Source: Streptomyces griseochromogenes (GTDB lineage: Bacteria > Actinomycetota > Actinomycetes > Streptomycetales > Streptomycetaceae). From it: DNA of 64,000 nucleotides. The DNA lies in contig NZ_CP016279.1 of NCBI RefSeq assembly GCF_001542625.1, positions 5,084,001 to 5,148,000 on the forward strand, given 5' to 3'. Each line of letters starts with the position of its first letter. Within the stretch, counting starts at the first letter, position 1. The translations under genes were made by a program, and so were the position numbers. Shown one piece after another: positions 44,349 through 53,364 of this stretch. Under the pieces are notes generated by a model, which was not told the DNA's origin, did no database searches, and saw only the letters and a program-made list of their open reading frames with translations.

Positions 44349-44679
44349 GGCGGGCGAACCGATCGGCCGAAGTGGATCACTGGCGAGCCGCAGCCTGCCC
44401 TGCCCGCCGCAGGGGCGGAGCCCGGATGTCGCGGCTGGGAGCGGATCGGGCAGGATGCAGCACCGCTGCCGTCCTCCAGCAAGACCTCCCTCGCCCAGCG
44501 GATTCAAACTTCAGTGGCAAACGGTCAAGGTGCAGTGGCACACCGGACAGTTGCGAGAGGGGCTTTGGCCGCCTGGAGGGGCGGTGTCTGGTTTCAATCT
44601 GTGTCCTATCGACAACGGAGCGTAACTGTGATTCTTCTTGCTTGTCATGCAGGGAGTTAGTCGACCGAAGGGGCGCCAG
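44349..44679. other. Intergenic stretch upstream of the Vps62-like gene
   Basis: No gene. The right 100 bases probably contain the promoter of the following gene; I see no clear sigma-factor motif or terminator. Confidence 0.4.
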
Positions 44680-46131
44680 ATGTCCTGGTACGAAAGGTTC
44701 GGAGAACTCGACCTTTGCTACACAATTGATCACGACTACCGGAATGGTTTCTTCTGGTCGTCTTACCAGGTCCCGAATTGGGGCGGGAAGCCGCCGAAGC
44801 CGCGGCCGAACGGTGAGGTCAGTGTCTGGCTGTCCTCAGCAGCAGGTGATCCCAATTTTCGGCCGCTGGGGTCCTACGCACGCCATTACGGGTCGGCTCA
44901 AGACGCGGGTGACGACGTCGACTTCAGCCGCTTCGGGCGGGTGGCGCAGTTGATGATCGCCCCGGTCTCAGGGCAGTCGGGGGTGGTGGCCTCTCCGGTG
45001 GACTACCGGCGGTTGTGGCACGACAGCAATACCGGAGCGTACCTCTACGGGTCGGTGTGGCGGCCGGTCCCGCCGCAGGGGTACGTGGCTCTGGGGGACG
45101 TGTGGATGTCGGGCTGGGACGTCAAACCGCCGCTGAACGCGATCTGGTGCGTGAAACAGACCGCCGTCCAGGGACACACCTATGTGCGCCGGGCGGAGCT
45201 GAGGGAGCGGGTCTGGATGGACCAGGGGACCGGCGGCAACGGCGGGGATGTGGCCGTGTGGCGGGTCGATGTCCCCCCGATCTCGGAGGACCCCTCCGAG
45301 CGGCTGCTCCTCGCCCCCAACACGGTCACCACCGTCACGCACTACAGCACTCCGGCACCGACGGACACGACCTGGATCCTGGACGTGCCGGCCGGCGTCG
45401 AGAAGCGGCCGGAGCCGGAGGCACCGCCCCTGACCTCCTACCAGGAGCCGTCCAACCCGCAGCCGGTCACCGACCGGATCGTGCGCGTTCCGTTCACGGG
45501 CGTCAACGACGAGGGACGCGACCTGCAATGGAAGGTCCTCAACAGCCCGTTCTACCGGCTGCACCGCCGCGTCGGCTACAACCGGGCGATCTTCACGAAC
45601 AACCAGCACGGCACCCAGCCCGCGCGCGCCTCGGAACAGGTGGTCACCGGCGTCGTCCAGAGCGAGAGCGAGGCGTGGACGACGCTGACCCGCATCGTTG
45701 TCTCCGCCTCGGCCGGCATCGCGTTCAAGGGCCTCTCGGTGGGCGCGGACGTCAACATCACCCGTGAGACCGGCTACGAGAAGCGCACCTCGCTCACCGA
45801 GTTCACCGAGAGCACCAGGACGCAGGAGATGGTCACCCCGCCACAGGCATCAGGGGTCCTGTGGGTCAAGTCCCACGAACTCCAGTTGTACCGGGTCGAC
45901 GGCAGCGCGGTGGCCGGGGCCCTGTCATTCCAGTTCCCGTCCTACGCCATCGCCAACTACCCACCCAACGCCGTCGGCCAGCACGTCGAGCCCGCCGCAC
46001 CGGCCGAGCCGGAGTTCCAGCAGGCACCCGACCTCGACGGGGAGAAAGGCGGCGGCATCCCCGGCTTCGATGCCGAGGAGCTGACGAAGAAGCTGGAGCT
46101 GGCCAAGCAGGAGATGTCCGGAAAGCCTTAG
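44680..46131 (+). CDS. Vps62-domain protein, possible toxin-like fold
   Basis: 483 aa, no signal peptide. Residues about 15-200 match the Vps62 (DUF946) pattern: VSVWLSSAAGDPNFRPLGS, ASPVDYRRLWHDSNTGAYLYGSVWRPVPPQGYVALGDVW, then NAIWCVKQTAVQGHTYVRRAEL and the W-x-D-x-G-T-G-G-N-G-G loop. Residues 205-300 form a Pro-rich linker. Residues 310-440 are Ser/Thr-rich, with alternating strands (EAWTTLTRIVVSASAGIAF, GADVNITRETGYEKRTSLTEFTEST, VLWVKSHELQLYRVDGS), resembling the elongated beta region of aerolysin-type pore formers. This second assignment is inference. ATG 44680 has GAAGGGG 6 bases upstream. It stands alone between IS elements and is probably acquired. Confidence 0.75.
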   Translation: MSWYERFGELDLCYTIDHDYRNGFFWSSYQVPNWGGKPPKPRPNGEVSVWLSSAAGDPNFRPLGSYARHYGSAQDAGDDVDFSRFGRVAQLMIAPVSGQSGVVASPVDYRRLWHDSNTGAYLYGSVWRPVPPQGYVALGDVWMSGWDVKPPLNAIWCVKQTAVQGHTYVRRAELRERVWMDQGTGGNGGDVAVWRVDVPPISEDPSERLLLAPNTVTTVTHYSTPAPTDTTWILDVPAGVEKRPEPEAPPLTSYQEPSNPQPVTDRIVRVPFTGVNDEGRDLQWKVLNSPFYRLHRRVGYNRAIFTNNQHGTQPARASEQVVTGVVQSESEAWTTLTRIVVSASAGIAFKGLSVGADVNITRETGYEKRTSLTEFTESTRTQEMVTPPQASGVLWVKSHELQLYRVDGSAVAGALSFQFPSYAIANYPPNAVGQHVEPAAPAEPEFQQAPDLDGEKGGGIPGFDAEELTKKLELAKQEMSGKP

Positions 46132-46212
46132 CGATTCCAGTGCCCGCGCCGACCGCCGCTGCCCAATGCAGGCAAGGACCGACGCGGGCCATCATCGCTT
46201 CCGGCTCGGCGC

Positions 46213-46719
46213 GTGACCGGCTTCCCGGTCGTGCGGCTATCGCTCACCCGTACACCCTGGCCGCCCCGCTCACGGTCCGTCGAGACGGCAGAGGTCGGCC
46301 TGACAGCGAAGCCTGACAGCAACGTGCTGTTCGGAGGCTTCCAGCCCGCTGCGCTCGAACGCGTCGCGCGCTGGGGCGATGGCTTCCTCGCCGCCGCAGC
46401 GCCCTCCTGGGCAGGCGGCCTGTTCGAGACCGTCCGCACGTTTTGGCAGGAGTACGGCCGCGACGGCGAACCGCGCATTGTCGCGCAGGTCAACGTCGCG
46501 CTTGGCCCTCACGACGTGATCGACGACGCCCGGGCCAACATGCACTCCTACTACACCTTCACCGGCATAGCCGACCGGATGGTGGCCGGACTGCTCACCA
46601 CGCCGACCGAGATTCGCGATGCGATCGCCAGCTTCGCTGACCTCGGCGCCGACGAGGTCATGCTCTACTGCTACGGCCTCGACTCGAACCACGTAGACCG
46701 CCTCGCCGACCTCCTATGA
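46213..46719 (+). pseudogene. F420-type LLM oxidoreductase, N-terminus lost
   Basis: From VLFGGFQPAALERVARWGDGFL through GLFETVRTFWQEYGRDGEPRIVAQVNVALG and DDARANMHSYYTFTGIADRMVAG to GADEVMLYCYGLD the frame follows the last 130 residues of luciferase-like monooxygenases. The first 150 or more residues with the main F420/flavin site are missing. The first 30 codons as read are unrelated. Confidence 0.8.
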
Positions 46720-46780
46720 CGGACCTTCTGCGTTGGGTCCGGGGCGGCTCTGGTTGGACGTCGGCTGGGAACAGGCAGCC

Positions 46781-47708
46781 TAGATGATCAAGTCCAAGGG
46801 CTCAGTGATCGTACGAGGTGAGCTGGCGGAGGGTGGCTTGTCCGGTGTGGTCGTTGTGCCAGATCACGGCGGTCAGGGCCAGTATGCGCTGCATGACGCG
46901 GGCGATGACGCCGCGGGGTGTGCGTCCTCGGTGGTGTTCGAGGTCCAGCTGTCCCTTGAAGGTTTCATTGACGGACTCGATGACCTGCCGCAACGGCTTG
47001 AATAGGGATCCGCCGGGCAGCTGCCGTTCGCCCTTGCGGGTTGGTCGTAGCAATTGGAGGCCCTGCTGGGCGAGTTCCCGTTCGAAGGCGCGGCCGTAGT
47101 ACTTCTTGTCTCCGATCAGGGTCTGGCCGGGTCGGGTGGCGAGGAGGTGTGACTCGGCCGCGAGCAGGTCCAGCAGGGTCTCGCGCTCGTCGGCCTTGGC
47201 CCCGGTCAGGGCGAAGGCGATCGGCAGGCCCTGGAGGGTGCACACCAGGTGCAACCGCAGGCCCCAGAAGAAGCGGCTGTGGCTGGCGCAGTAGCCGTAC
47301 TGCGCCCATCCGGCCAGGTCGGAGCGTTTCACGGTCTCCCGCGAGCGGCCGCATTCCACGGGTGTGGAGTCCACGACCCACACATCGTCGCTCCACACCG
47401 AGGTCCTGGTGGCCAGGATCCGGGTGACCCGGCGCAGCAGTTCGGCGGCTTTGCGCAGCCGCTTGTTGCAGCCGGATTGCTGCGGCAGGTACGGGAAGAG
47501 ATGCCGCAGGTGGACGCGGGCATGCCGGATCCACCTGGCCTCGGAGGTGAAACCGAGCATGGCCCGCATCATCGCCAGGGTGACCAGCTCGGCGTCGGTG
47601 AGCTGTGGTGTGATTCCCACGGCCGGCCGCTCTGGAGCCAGGTCCGGACGCGCCTTCAGTAGGTCGTCGGTCTTATCTCCGCAGGCACCCCTTGGATTTG
47701 ATCATCTA
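46781..47708 (-). mobile_element. IS982-type element
   Basis: Inverted repeats tagatgatcaagtccaaggg (46781-46800) and its complement with one mismatch at 47689-47708. A possible direct repeat GGCAG lies at 46774-46778 and 47709-47713, separated from the left end by two bases. One transposase frame. Confidence 0.85.
46802..47620 (-). CDS. IS982-type transposase, start region unclear
   Basis: 272 aa from GTG 47620. GITPQLTDAELVTLAMMRAMLGF, VWVVDSTPVECGRSRETVKRSD, FFWGLRLHLVCTLQGLPIAFALTGAKADERE (residues 115-145), LIGDKKYYGRAFERELA and SVNETFKGQLDLEHHRGR are the IS982 order of motifs with the DDE residues. Family members have about 30 more N-terminal residues. The matching sequence (DDLLKARPDLAPERPAV) is present upstream in frame but has no start codon before a stop near the inverted repeat. 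The start may have been lost, so activity is doubtful. Confidence 0.82.
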   Translation of the reverse strand: MGITPQLTDAELVTLAMMRAMLGFTSEARWIRHARVHLRHLFPYLPQQSGCNKRLRKAAELLRRVTRILATRTSVWSDDVWVVDSTPVECGRSRETVKRSDLAGWAQYGYCASHSRFFWGLRLHLVCTLQGLPIAFALTGAKADERETLLDLLAAESHLLATRPGQTLIGDKKYYGRAFERELAQQGLQLLRPTRKGERQLPGGSLFKPLRQVIESVNETFKGQLDLEHHRGRTPRGVIARVMQRILALTAVIWHNDHTGQATLRQLTSYDH

Positions 47709-48410
47709 GGCAGAGACGGCCGCGATGGTGGGTGGCCCTGGACATACGGCCACGGCGCCCTCGAGGCCTCCCACGGCACGCACGGCACCGGCTCAGAAGT
47801 CAACTCCGAAGGACTTCCGGAGCCGACCACTTAGGCTGTAGATACAACGATCATCAGGCAGCAGGGACGCCCACCGGCAAGTCCGTACAAGCGATCGAGT
47901 CGCAACTCATAATCAGCAGTTCCGGGGCGCCCCGGAAGGCCGGCTGACGGAGTCAACATAAGCCCCTTGACGGGCAGGCTCTACCTAGTCGCATCCGGCC
48001 TTCCTGGCTGGACGCGGAGTTCACAGCCCGACCGGGAGCCCACCTGTATGCCCGTACTGTAGCGATCCTGATCGCAGCGCTCAATTAGCAGCGAGGGCGA
48101 GCAGCGGCACCGGTGACCCGGGGCTGCCGCTCATGCCCGATCGAGCCTGCTTGAAGGGTACGGGCGTCTGACAGGGAACCCAGTCGTTCGCGCGCCTGCG
48201 ACAGTGAACTTTGTCGTACGAGGCGGACTGCTTGGGATGAGTGAGGCACTTGTGCAGTCCGGTGATTGCGCCTCGTAGTTCTGCCGCACCGTCGCTTGCG
48301 TTCGTCGGGCCCTGACGCATCGGCAGCCAGCGCATCTCCCGCTTCAGCCCGCGACTCGAATCTGGGAGGCAGTCTCGAATTCTGCGTCCAAACGCGGTTA
48401 CGCTTGCCGT
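47709..48410. other. Long stretch without a gene
   Basis: Seven hundred bases with no supported coding frame on either strand. Composition is less GC-biased in places (47840-48080). Nothing else is recognised. Confidence 0.4.
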
Positions 48411-48782
48411 ATGCGGCTTGAGGAGTCGGGTTCGGTGTGCCTGCGGGTGGACGCGGCGTACTGCGCCGTTGCGGCAGCCTGCGTGGGGGTGTTCGCCAGC
48501 CCCCTGAGCGCGGCACTCGAAGTGTCGGCCGGATTCGTGGCCGGCGCGGCGGTGCTCACGGCAGGGTGGGCGGGGTTGCTGCTGCTCGCGGTGTCCCGAC
48601 TACCGCTGCGTGCGTCACTGCTCAGCGTCTTGGCGGTCAACATCGTCGTGGTCGTGCTCGTCAGCGGGCTCGCGGTAACGCGACCGATCGACGCCGTGTC
48701 CGTCCTCCTGCTGGCTGTGGCCGCCGAAGTAGCGGCCTTCGCCGGTTGGCAAGCGGCCGTGCTACGCACCAGCGCCCACTGA
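48411..48782 (+). CDS. Small membrane protein, 123 aa
   Basis: Four hydrophobic segments: YCAVAAACVGVFASPL, GFVAGAAVLTAGWAGLLLLAV, LLSVLAVNIVVVVLVSGLAV and VSVLLLAVAAEVAAFAGW, joined by short polar loops. The N-terminus is short and in the cytoplasm. Similar four-pass proteins of unknown function are common. Starts at ATG 48411; no operon partner. Confidence 0.65.
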   Translation: MRLEESGSVCLRVDAAYCAVAAACVGVFASPLSAALEVSAGFVAGAAVLTAGWAGLLLLAVSRLPLRASLLSVLAVNIVVVVLVSGLAVTRPIDAVSVLLLAVAAEVAAFAGWQAAVLRTSAH

Positions 48783-49029
48783 GGCGCGCACCGAGGCCCT
48801 GCCGCCGACCTGCAACACGCCCTGAACCACCGCTTCGCCCAAGGCGTCCCACTCCACGACAGCGAGGGCGCACACCGGCCTCCAAAACCCGCGCACGAGC
48901 GCCGGGACTCCAGGCACTGCCCGAGGCGCAACTTGATCCACGAGCCGTTGCTGGCAAGCTTCTTGCCCCAGGCCCACAGTGGAGGATCCGGCGAGGTGAT
49001 TCCTCCCAGGGCAGTGCGCTGGGTACGGG
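48783..49029. other. Intergenic stretch, nothing seen
   Basis: No supported feature between the membrane protein and the reductase-like gene. Confidence 0.4.
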
Positions 49030-49626
49030 TCAGCGGGCGATTGAGATCGCGAAGGGTGTGAATCCGGTGGACCGGATGACGTGCGGGACGAAGAGGATCG
49101 CGGCCTCCGTGGCGCGGGCGGTCTGGATCCCGCCGAGGTCGGTGATCCAGTCCTTGTGCCAGCCGAGGTCGGTGAGCAGTTCGCGGACGGTCTGCTTGGC
49201 CTGCGGGTCCTCGCCGGAGAGGAACGCGGTCGGTGTCTGGGTGAGCATGGTCGGCGCGGTCATCACCGGGAAGAGCATGGTGTTGAGTGTCTTGACGACG
49301 CGGGTTTCGGGAAGTGCTTCCTGGAGCTGTTCGGCGAGGCTTGAGCCGGGGTAGATCAGGTCGGCGGGCATTCCGTCCGGTCCGTCGACGGTGGCGTTGG
49401 AGACGTCGACGAGGACCTTGTCCCGCAGCTCGTCGCGCAGGGCGGCGAGCCGTTCCAGGGAGCCGTCGCCCGGGGTGGCGTTGATGACGATCTGGGCTGT
49501 GCGGGCGGCGTCGGCGGCGGCGCCCGGCGTACGGTCCGCGACGGTCACCTCATGCCCGGCCCGGGTGAGGGCTGTGGCCAGGTTGCCGCCGACGCGGCCG
49601 TTTCCGAGAACTGCGATCGTGGTCAT
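49030..49626 (-). CDS. NADPH:F420 reductase-like (Fno/YajR-type) oxidoreductase
   Basis: 198 aa, a single Rossmann domain with a short helical tail. TIAVLGNGRVGGNLATALTRAGHEV is the NADP loop, with TVADRT after the second strand. AQIVINATPGD, DVSNATVDGPDGMP and VVKTLNTMLFPVM follow the pattern of F420-dependent NADP reductases and related dinucleotide-binding proteins. ATG 49626. It lies 41 bp downstream of the inositol-monophosphatase-like gene on the same strand, so the two probably form an operon facing a LysR gene. Confidence 0.88.
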   Translation of the reverse strand: MTTIAVLGNGRVGGNLATALTRAGHEVTVADRTPGAAADAARTAQIVINATPGDGSLERLAALRDELRDKVLVDVSNATVDGPDGMPADLIYPGSSLAEQLQEALPETRVVKTLNTMLFPVMTAPTMLTQTPTAFLSGEDPQAKQTVRELLTDLGWHKDWITDLGGIQTARATEAAILFVPHVIRSTGFTPFAISIAR

Positions 49627-49667
49627 GATGGTCTGGTCCTTCTGTAGGTGCGGGTTGTGGTGTGCGA

Positions 49668-50486
49668 TCAGCGCGAGAGCGTGGATACGGCCTCGGCGTG
49701 GATACCGGGCGCGGTAGCCAGGAAGCTCTCGCTCTGGGGGGTCCAGGGGCGGCCCTCGGCGTCGGAGATCCGTCCGCCGGCCTCGGTGACGAGCAGCGCC
49801 CCGGGAAGCAGGTCCGCGCGGGCGCCGGCGAACTGCCAGAAGGCGTCGATCCGGCCGGCGGCCACGTTCACCAGGTGCAGGGTCGCGGGCACGGAAGTAC
49901 GGACGACGAGCGCGTCGAAGAGCATCGCGGTGATCGAGGAACCGACGCGCCGCACGACCTTCGCGTCCTCGTCCGGCCGGGCCTGACTGGTGGCCACGAT
50001 GCTCAGGCCGAGGTCCGCAGCGGGGGAGACGTGCAGCGGCCGGCCGTCGAGCTGGGCGCCCGCGCCGGTGAGCGCGGTGTAGGTCTCGCCGGTCAACGGC
50101 ATGTGGACCACGGTGAGCGCGGGCTGGTTGTCGCGCACGAGGGTGGCGGTCACCGCCCACTCGGGCAGGGCGTGCAGGTGGTTGACGTTGCCTTCGGCCG
50201 GATCCACGACCCACCATTCGCCGGGCGGCAGCGCCCCGCCGTCCAGCTCGTCCTCCACCCAGGCGGCGTCCGGGCGCAGGCTCGTGAGGCGGGGGCGCAG
50301 GATGTCGAGAGCCGTGTCGTCGTTGGCGGCGAGCGCACGCATCAGCTCTTCGCGGGTCTGGTAGCGGACCACCTCGCCGAAGCGCTGGCGCAGCGCCGAA
50401 CCCGCCTCACGCACGGCGATCGCGGTCTGGGCGAGCAGGTCGGCGTCGGAGGCGGCGACGTCAGTGGTCTGAAGCGTTTCGGACAT
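49668..50486 (-). CDS. Inositol-monophosphatase-like protein with altered metal motif
   Basis: 272 aa of the IMPase/FBPase fold. AIAVREAGSALRQRFGEVV opens the domain and ANDDTALDILRPRL replaces the usual D-x-x-x-D...E region. WWVVDPAEGNVNHLHALPEWAV stands where active enzymes have D-P-x-D-G-T-x-N-F. The second Asp is Glu-shifted and GT is GN, so metal binding may be changed. The C-terminal AAGRIDAFWQFAGARADLLPGALLVTEAGG keeps the W/D pattern only in part. ATG 50486. Its first 41 codons lie in a 530-bp repeat that occurs again at 56.9 kb. Role unknown; possibly a phosphatase on a secondary metabolite or a non-catalytic relative. Confidence 0.82.
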   Translation of the reverse strand: MSETLQTTDVAASDADLLAQTAIAVREAGSALRQRFGEVVRYQTREELMRALAANDDTALDILRPRLTSLRPDAAWVEDELDGGALPPGEWWVVDPAEGNVNHLHALPEWAVTATLVRDNQPALTVVHMPLTGETYTALTGAGAQLDGRPLHVSPAADLGLSIVATSQARPDEDAKVVRRVGSSITAMLFDALVVRTSVPATLHLVNVAAGRIDAFWQFAGARADLLPGALLVTEAGGRISDAEGRPWTPQSESFLATAPGIHAEAVSTLSR

Positions 50487-50893
50487 GGTGGTACTCCCGT
50501 CTGAGGAGGGGTGCTGAGGCCGGTCGAGGGCCGAACTGCGCGTTACTTCTTGCGCTTTCGCCTCAACGGTATGCAGCCCCGTCATTAACATCAAATGCAT
50601 GTCAGGAACGGCTAGGATTACTCGTACGCAATTGGATTTGAATCTGCTCGCCGCGCTCGACGCGCTGCTGGAGGAGGGCAGTGTGGCCGGGGCGGCCGCG
50701 CGCCTGCATGTCACCGCCCCCGCGATGAGCCGGAGTCTGGGCCGGATTCGGCGCACGACCGGGGATCAGGTCCTGGTGCGCACCGGCCGCACGATGACCC
50801 CGACGCCGTATGCGATCGCCGTCCGGGAACAGGTGCACGAGCTGCTGCACCAGGTCCAGGGAGTGCTGGCACCGAGCCGTGAACTCGATCTGG
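50364..50893 (+). repeat. 530-bp direct repeat, copy 1
   Basis: Matches 56916-57441 at about 96 per cent with one 4-bp indel. It covers the 5' end of the phosphatase-like gene, the divergent promoter region and the first 99 codons of a LysR gene. In this copy the phosphatase-like gene is complete and the LysR gene is cut. Confidence 0.92.
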
Positions 50894-50940
50894 TACACGA
50901 CGATGCCGTCATTTGGCATCGACATCCGCACCTCTGCTGA
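50599..50940 (+). pseudogene. LysR regulator, N-terminal part only
   Basis: QLDLNLLAALDALLEEGSVAGAAARLHVTAPAMSRSLGRIRRTTGDQ is the LysR helix-turn-helix (residues 11-57). After ELDL (50893) it leaves the repeat and ends 15 codons later. The complete version of the same gene is at 57147-58079. A DNA-binding fragment could still be made. Confidence 0.88.
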
Positions 50941-50943
50941 TCA

Positions 50944-51240
50944 TCAACTGCCTCCGGAACCAGTCGACCGACGCTGTTCCTGGAGATCGACGAAGTCACG
51001 CACGAGTTCACCGCTCGGGGCCGCCAGTCCGGCCAAATGAGAGCCGGCGCTGGAGTCCATCTGGTCGTCGACGGCCTTGGCGATGGCGCCCTCGGTAACG
51101 CGTTCGCGATCCAGCGGATCACCGCGGAGAACACCCCCCTCAAGCAGCGCGTTCGTCTGGCCGGCGACGATCTCTCTTGCCTGCGGCTTGATCGACTTGT
51201 GTTCTGGAACGGTGAGCGCGTACCGGTCATCAGCGGCGGC
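50944..51240 (-). pseudogene. Unidentified open frame, 5' end unclear
   Basis: The frame DDRYALTVPEHKSIKPQAREIVAGQTNALLEGG then LRGDPLDRERVTEGAIAKAV and HLAGLAAPSGELVRDFVDLQEQRR has coding composition and ends at a stop near 50944. It has no credible start between the hotdog gene stop (51245) and its first conserved-looking residues. I do not recognise it. It may be a truncated gene at the edge of the inserted cassette. Confidence 0.35.
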
Positions 51241-51244
51241 GAAT

Positions 51245-52123
51245 TCACGAGCCTGTCCATTGGCGGGACCAGGCGAGTGCGGTGGCGGAAAGCTTGCCGC
51301 GTGGTGCGGCGGCGTCCGCGGTCCCCAGGCACTGTCCGCCGTCGAACAGTCCCAGTTCGTAGTGCACGGTGTGCTCGTCGTGTCCGCTGACGGCGATCCC
51401 GATGTCGTAGGAGCGAGGGTGAAGGACTTCGCCGAGGTAGGTCACGCGGTAGCGCCAAGGGAGGTATCGGGGGAGCTTCCTGGCAGCGTCGTCTCCCAGC
51501 AGACGGTGTGCATAGGACGCGATCGCCTCGTCGTACCAGCCCAGTTGGGCGATGTAGTTGACGTGCCGGTTGAGGTCGACGTCCCCGACGCGGCTGTGGA
51601 CGGTGGCAGCGGCCGGGTAGTACTGCCGCTCGCGGCGACGCGGGTCGGGTTTCGACGCGATTGCTGCACTGGTTTGAGGCAGTTGCAGCTCCTCAAGGTC
51701 GGCGCGCAGTTCGTCCGGCAAGGTGATCGGCCCGGACTTGTCGGCGAGGACGATGGTGGCCTCAGCCGTGGCGACGAGGTGCCCGTCGATGAACATGCCT
51801 TGACCGTAGGTGTACGAGGACCGTCCGATCGCGCGGATACCGGTGCCGATCCGGACGGTTGCGCCGACCTTGCCGAACGCCGCCTGCCGTTCAACATGCT
51901 GGCCGACAAACAGGATCTGGTACGGCTTGAACCCGCCGTCAGCCGTGAGCCTTTCGAAGCGCGAGAAGCGCAGGCCAACCCGGGGATGCTCGAACAGACG
52001 CGACAATGCCACCGTGCTTGTCGTGCCGTCCGGTGCGAGGTCGCCGAACCGTTGCACCACCTGCCGGTGGTCAGGGAAGTCGTCCTCGGCCAGTAGCGCG
52101 GCGTTGGACTGTTCGTCGATCAC
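51245..52123 (-). CDS. Double-hotdog acyl thioesterase-like protein
   Basis: 292 aa with two hotdog halves. The first has VALSRLFEHPRVGLRFSRFERLT and IGTGIRAIGRSSYTYGQGMFIDGHLVATAEATIVLAD (residues 95-130). The second has VGDVDLNRHVNYIAQLGWYDEAI, a motif like the DxNxHVNN active-site pattern of acyl-ACP thioesterases, and YRVTYLGEVLHPRSYDI. It should hydrolyse or bind an acyl thioester. Its ATG overlaps the stop of the FAD monooxygenase gene (ATGA at 52120-52123), so they are translated together and may act on one acyl or polyketide-like substrate. Confidence 0.85.
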   Translation of the reverse strand: MIDEQSNAALLAEDDFPDHRQVVQRFGDLAPDGTTSTVALSRLFEHPRVGLRFSRFERLTADGGFKPYQILFVGQHVERQAAFGKVGATVRIGTGIRAIGRSSYTYGQGMFIDGHLVATAEATIVLADKSGPITLPDELRADLEELQLPQTSAAIASKPDPRRRERQYYPAAATVHSRVGDVDLNRHVNYIAQLGWYDEAIASYAHRLLGDDAARKLPRYLPWRYRVTYLGEVLHPRSYDIGIAVSGHDEHTVHYELGLFDGGQCLGTADAAAPRGKLSATALAWSRQWTGS

Positions 52124-53253
52124 TCGGTCGACTCCAGGCCGATGAGCAGGTCGAGCAGGCTGGCGGGGGCGTTGTCGCCGAAGATCAGCTGGTGATTCTT
52201 GTCGGATTCGGCGGCGAACTGGGCACTACGGGGAAAAAGGGCCTGCTCGTACTCCGCAAGGGCGGCTTCGACGTCGTCGGGATGTGCGGCGATGGCTTTG
52301 CCGAGTTCGGCGCCGTCGAACATGGCGAGGTTGGCGCCCTCCCCGGCGAACGGTGACATGAGGTGGGCGGCGTCGCCCAGCAGCGTCACTCCGGGAACGC
52401 GGTCCCAGCGGTGGCCGATCGGCAGGGCGCTGATCGGGCGCGGGGCGAGGGCGGTTTCCCCGTCAGTGATGAGTGCGGTGAGTTCAGGCGCCCATCCGGT
52501 GAATTCTGCCGCGACCTGGGCCGCCGCCGTTTCGGGACTGGCGACAATGGCGGCGATCCAGTCCTGAGGTTTGTTGAGCGCGACGTAGGTGTGAAGAACG
52601 GCGCCGGCCTCTCGATGGCCAAGGATCCCCTTGCCGGCTGTGACGGCGAACAGGGAACCGTCGCCGGCGGCCTTGGCCGCTGCGGGGTGCCGCTGGTCGG
52701 CGTCGTACAGGTAGGTCTCGATGAACGACGTGCCGACGTACTCGGGCTTCGCGTCGGAGAGCAGCGGCCGGATCCTCGACCAGGCGCCGTCCGCGCCGAC
52801 GAGGAGGCCGGTCGTCACGGTTGGCCCGTCGGCGAAGGTCAGCTCGTGCCTACCGCCTCCGAGGGGGCGGACACTGGTGACCTTGTGTCCCCACTGGATC
52901 ATCTCGTCGGGCAGCGAGTTGATCAGAATCCGACGCAGGTCTCCGCGGAGCACCTCAGGGCGACCGCCTGTGCCGTCGTCGGGCTGGTCGAGCAGTACCG
53001 CGCCGTGCTGGTCGAGCACGCGCAGGGCCTCGCCGCCTTCGTGGATGATCGCGCGGAACTCGTCGGTGAGGCCGGCCGCTTCGAGGGCGAGCTGCCCGTT
53101 GTACTCGTGGATGTCGAGCTGACCGCCCTGCGTGCGGGCGTCCGCCGATATCTCGGCTTCGTAGATGGTCGCGGGGATGCCGTGCAGGTGCAGGACCCGT
53201 GCGAGGGTCAGGCCGCCGAGCCCGGCGCCGACGATCGTGACGGGAGTGGTCAT
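52120..53253 (-). CDS. TetX-like FAD-dependent monooxygenase
   Basis: 377-aa class A flavoprotein hydroxylase. VTIVGAGLGGLTLARVLHLHGI is the FAD loop. GGQLDIHEYNGQLALEAAGL is a hallmark of the TetX group, RGDLRRILINSLP the conserved Arg helix, LLVGADGAWSRIRPLL the DG motif, and VTLLGDAAHLMSPFAGEGANLAM the GD motif. Characterised relatives hydroxylate tetracyclines; others act on unrelated aromatic compounds, so resistance is possible but not shown. ATG 53253. Divergent from a TetR gene with two TACTGCG operators, and co-translated with a thioesterase-like gene. Confidence 0.9.
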   Translation of the reverse strand: MTTPVTIVGAGLGGLTLARVLHLHGIPATIYEAEISADARTQGGQLDIHEYNGQLALEAAGLTDEFRAIIHEGGEALRVLDQHGAVLLDQPDDGTGGRPEVLRGDLRRILINSLPDEMIQWGHKVTSVRPLGGGRHELTFADGPTVTTGLLVGADGAWSRIRPLLSDAKPEYVGTSFIETYLYDADQRHPAAAKAAGDGSLFAVTAGKGILGHREAGAVLHTYVALNKPQDWIAAIVASPETAAAQVAAEFTGWAPELTALITDGETALAPRPISALPIGHRWDRVPGVTLLGDAAHLMSPFAGEGANLAMFDGAELGKAIAAHPDDVEAALAEYEQALFPRSAQFAAESDKNHQLIFGDNAPASLLDLLIGLESTE

Positions 53254-53283
53254 GGTGGTTTCCCTTTCGCTTGGGCACCGCTC

Positions 53284-53348
53284 TACTGCGATACGGTGTT
53301 CGCAGTACCGGCGCCACGATAGCACTACTGCGAACAGTGGACGCAGTA
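53284..53348. promoter_or_regulatory. Two TACTGCG operators between TetX-like and TetR genes
   Basis: tactgcga (53284-53291) with tcgcagta (53300-53307), and tactgcg (53326-53332) with cgcagta (53342-53348). The arms are perfect with spacers of 8 and 9 bases, and centres are about 42 bp apart. The second site ends 16 bases before the TetR start. Confidence 0.8.
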
Positions 53349-53364
53349 GCGAGGAGGGAAACCG

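Noticed and set aside
47709..48410. Possible small RNA or origin in a 700-bp gene-free stretch
   Set aside because: I saw no tRNA-like fold, iteron or AT-rich box I could support.
49030..50217. 395-residue minus-strand frame running upstream of the F420-reductase-like gene
   Set aside because: The upstream 200 residues are an out-of-phase reading of the phosphatase-like gene on the same strand. A good start exists at 49626.
51077..52096. 339-residue plus-strand frame
   Set aside because: Antisense of the double-hotdog gene, which has convincing motifs and operon coupling.
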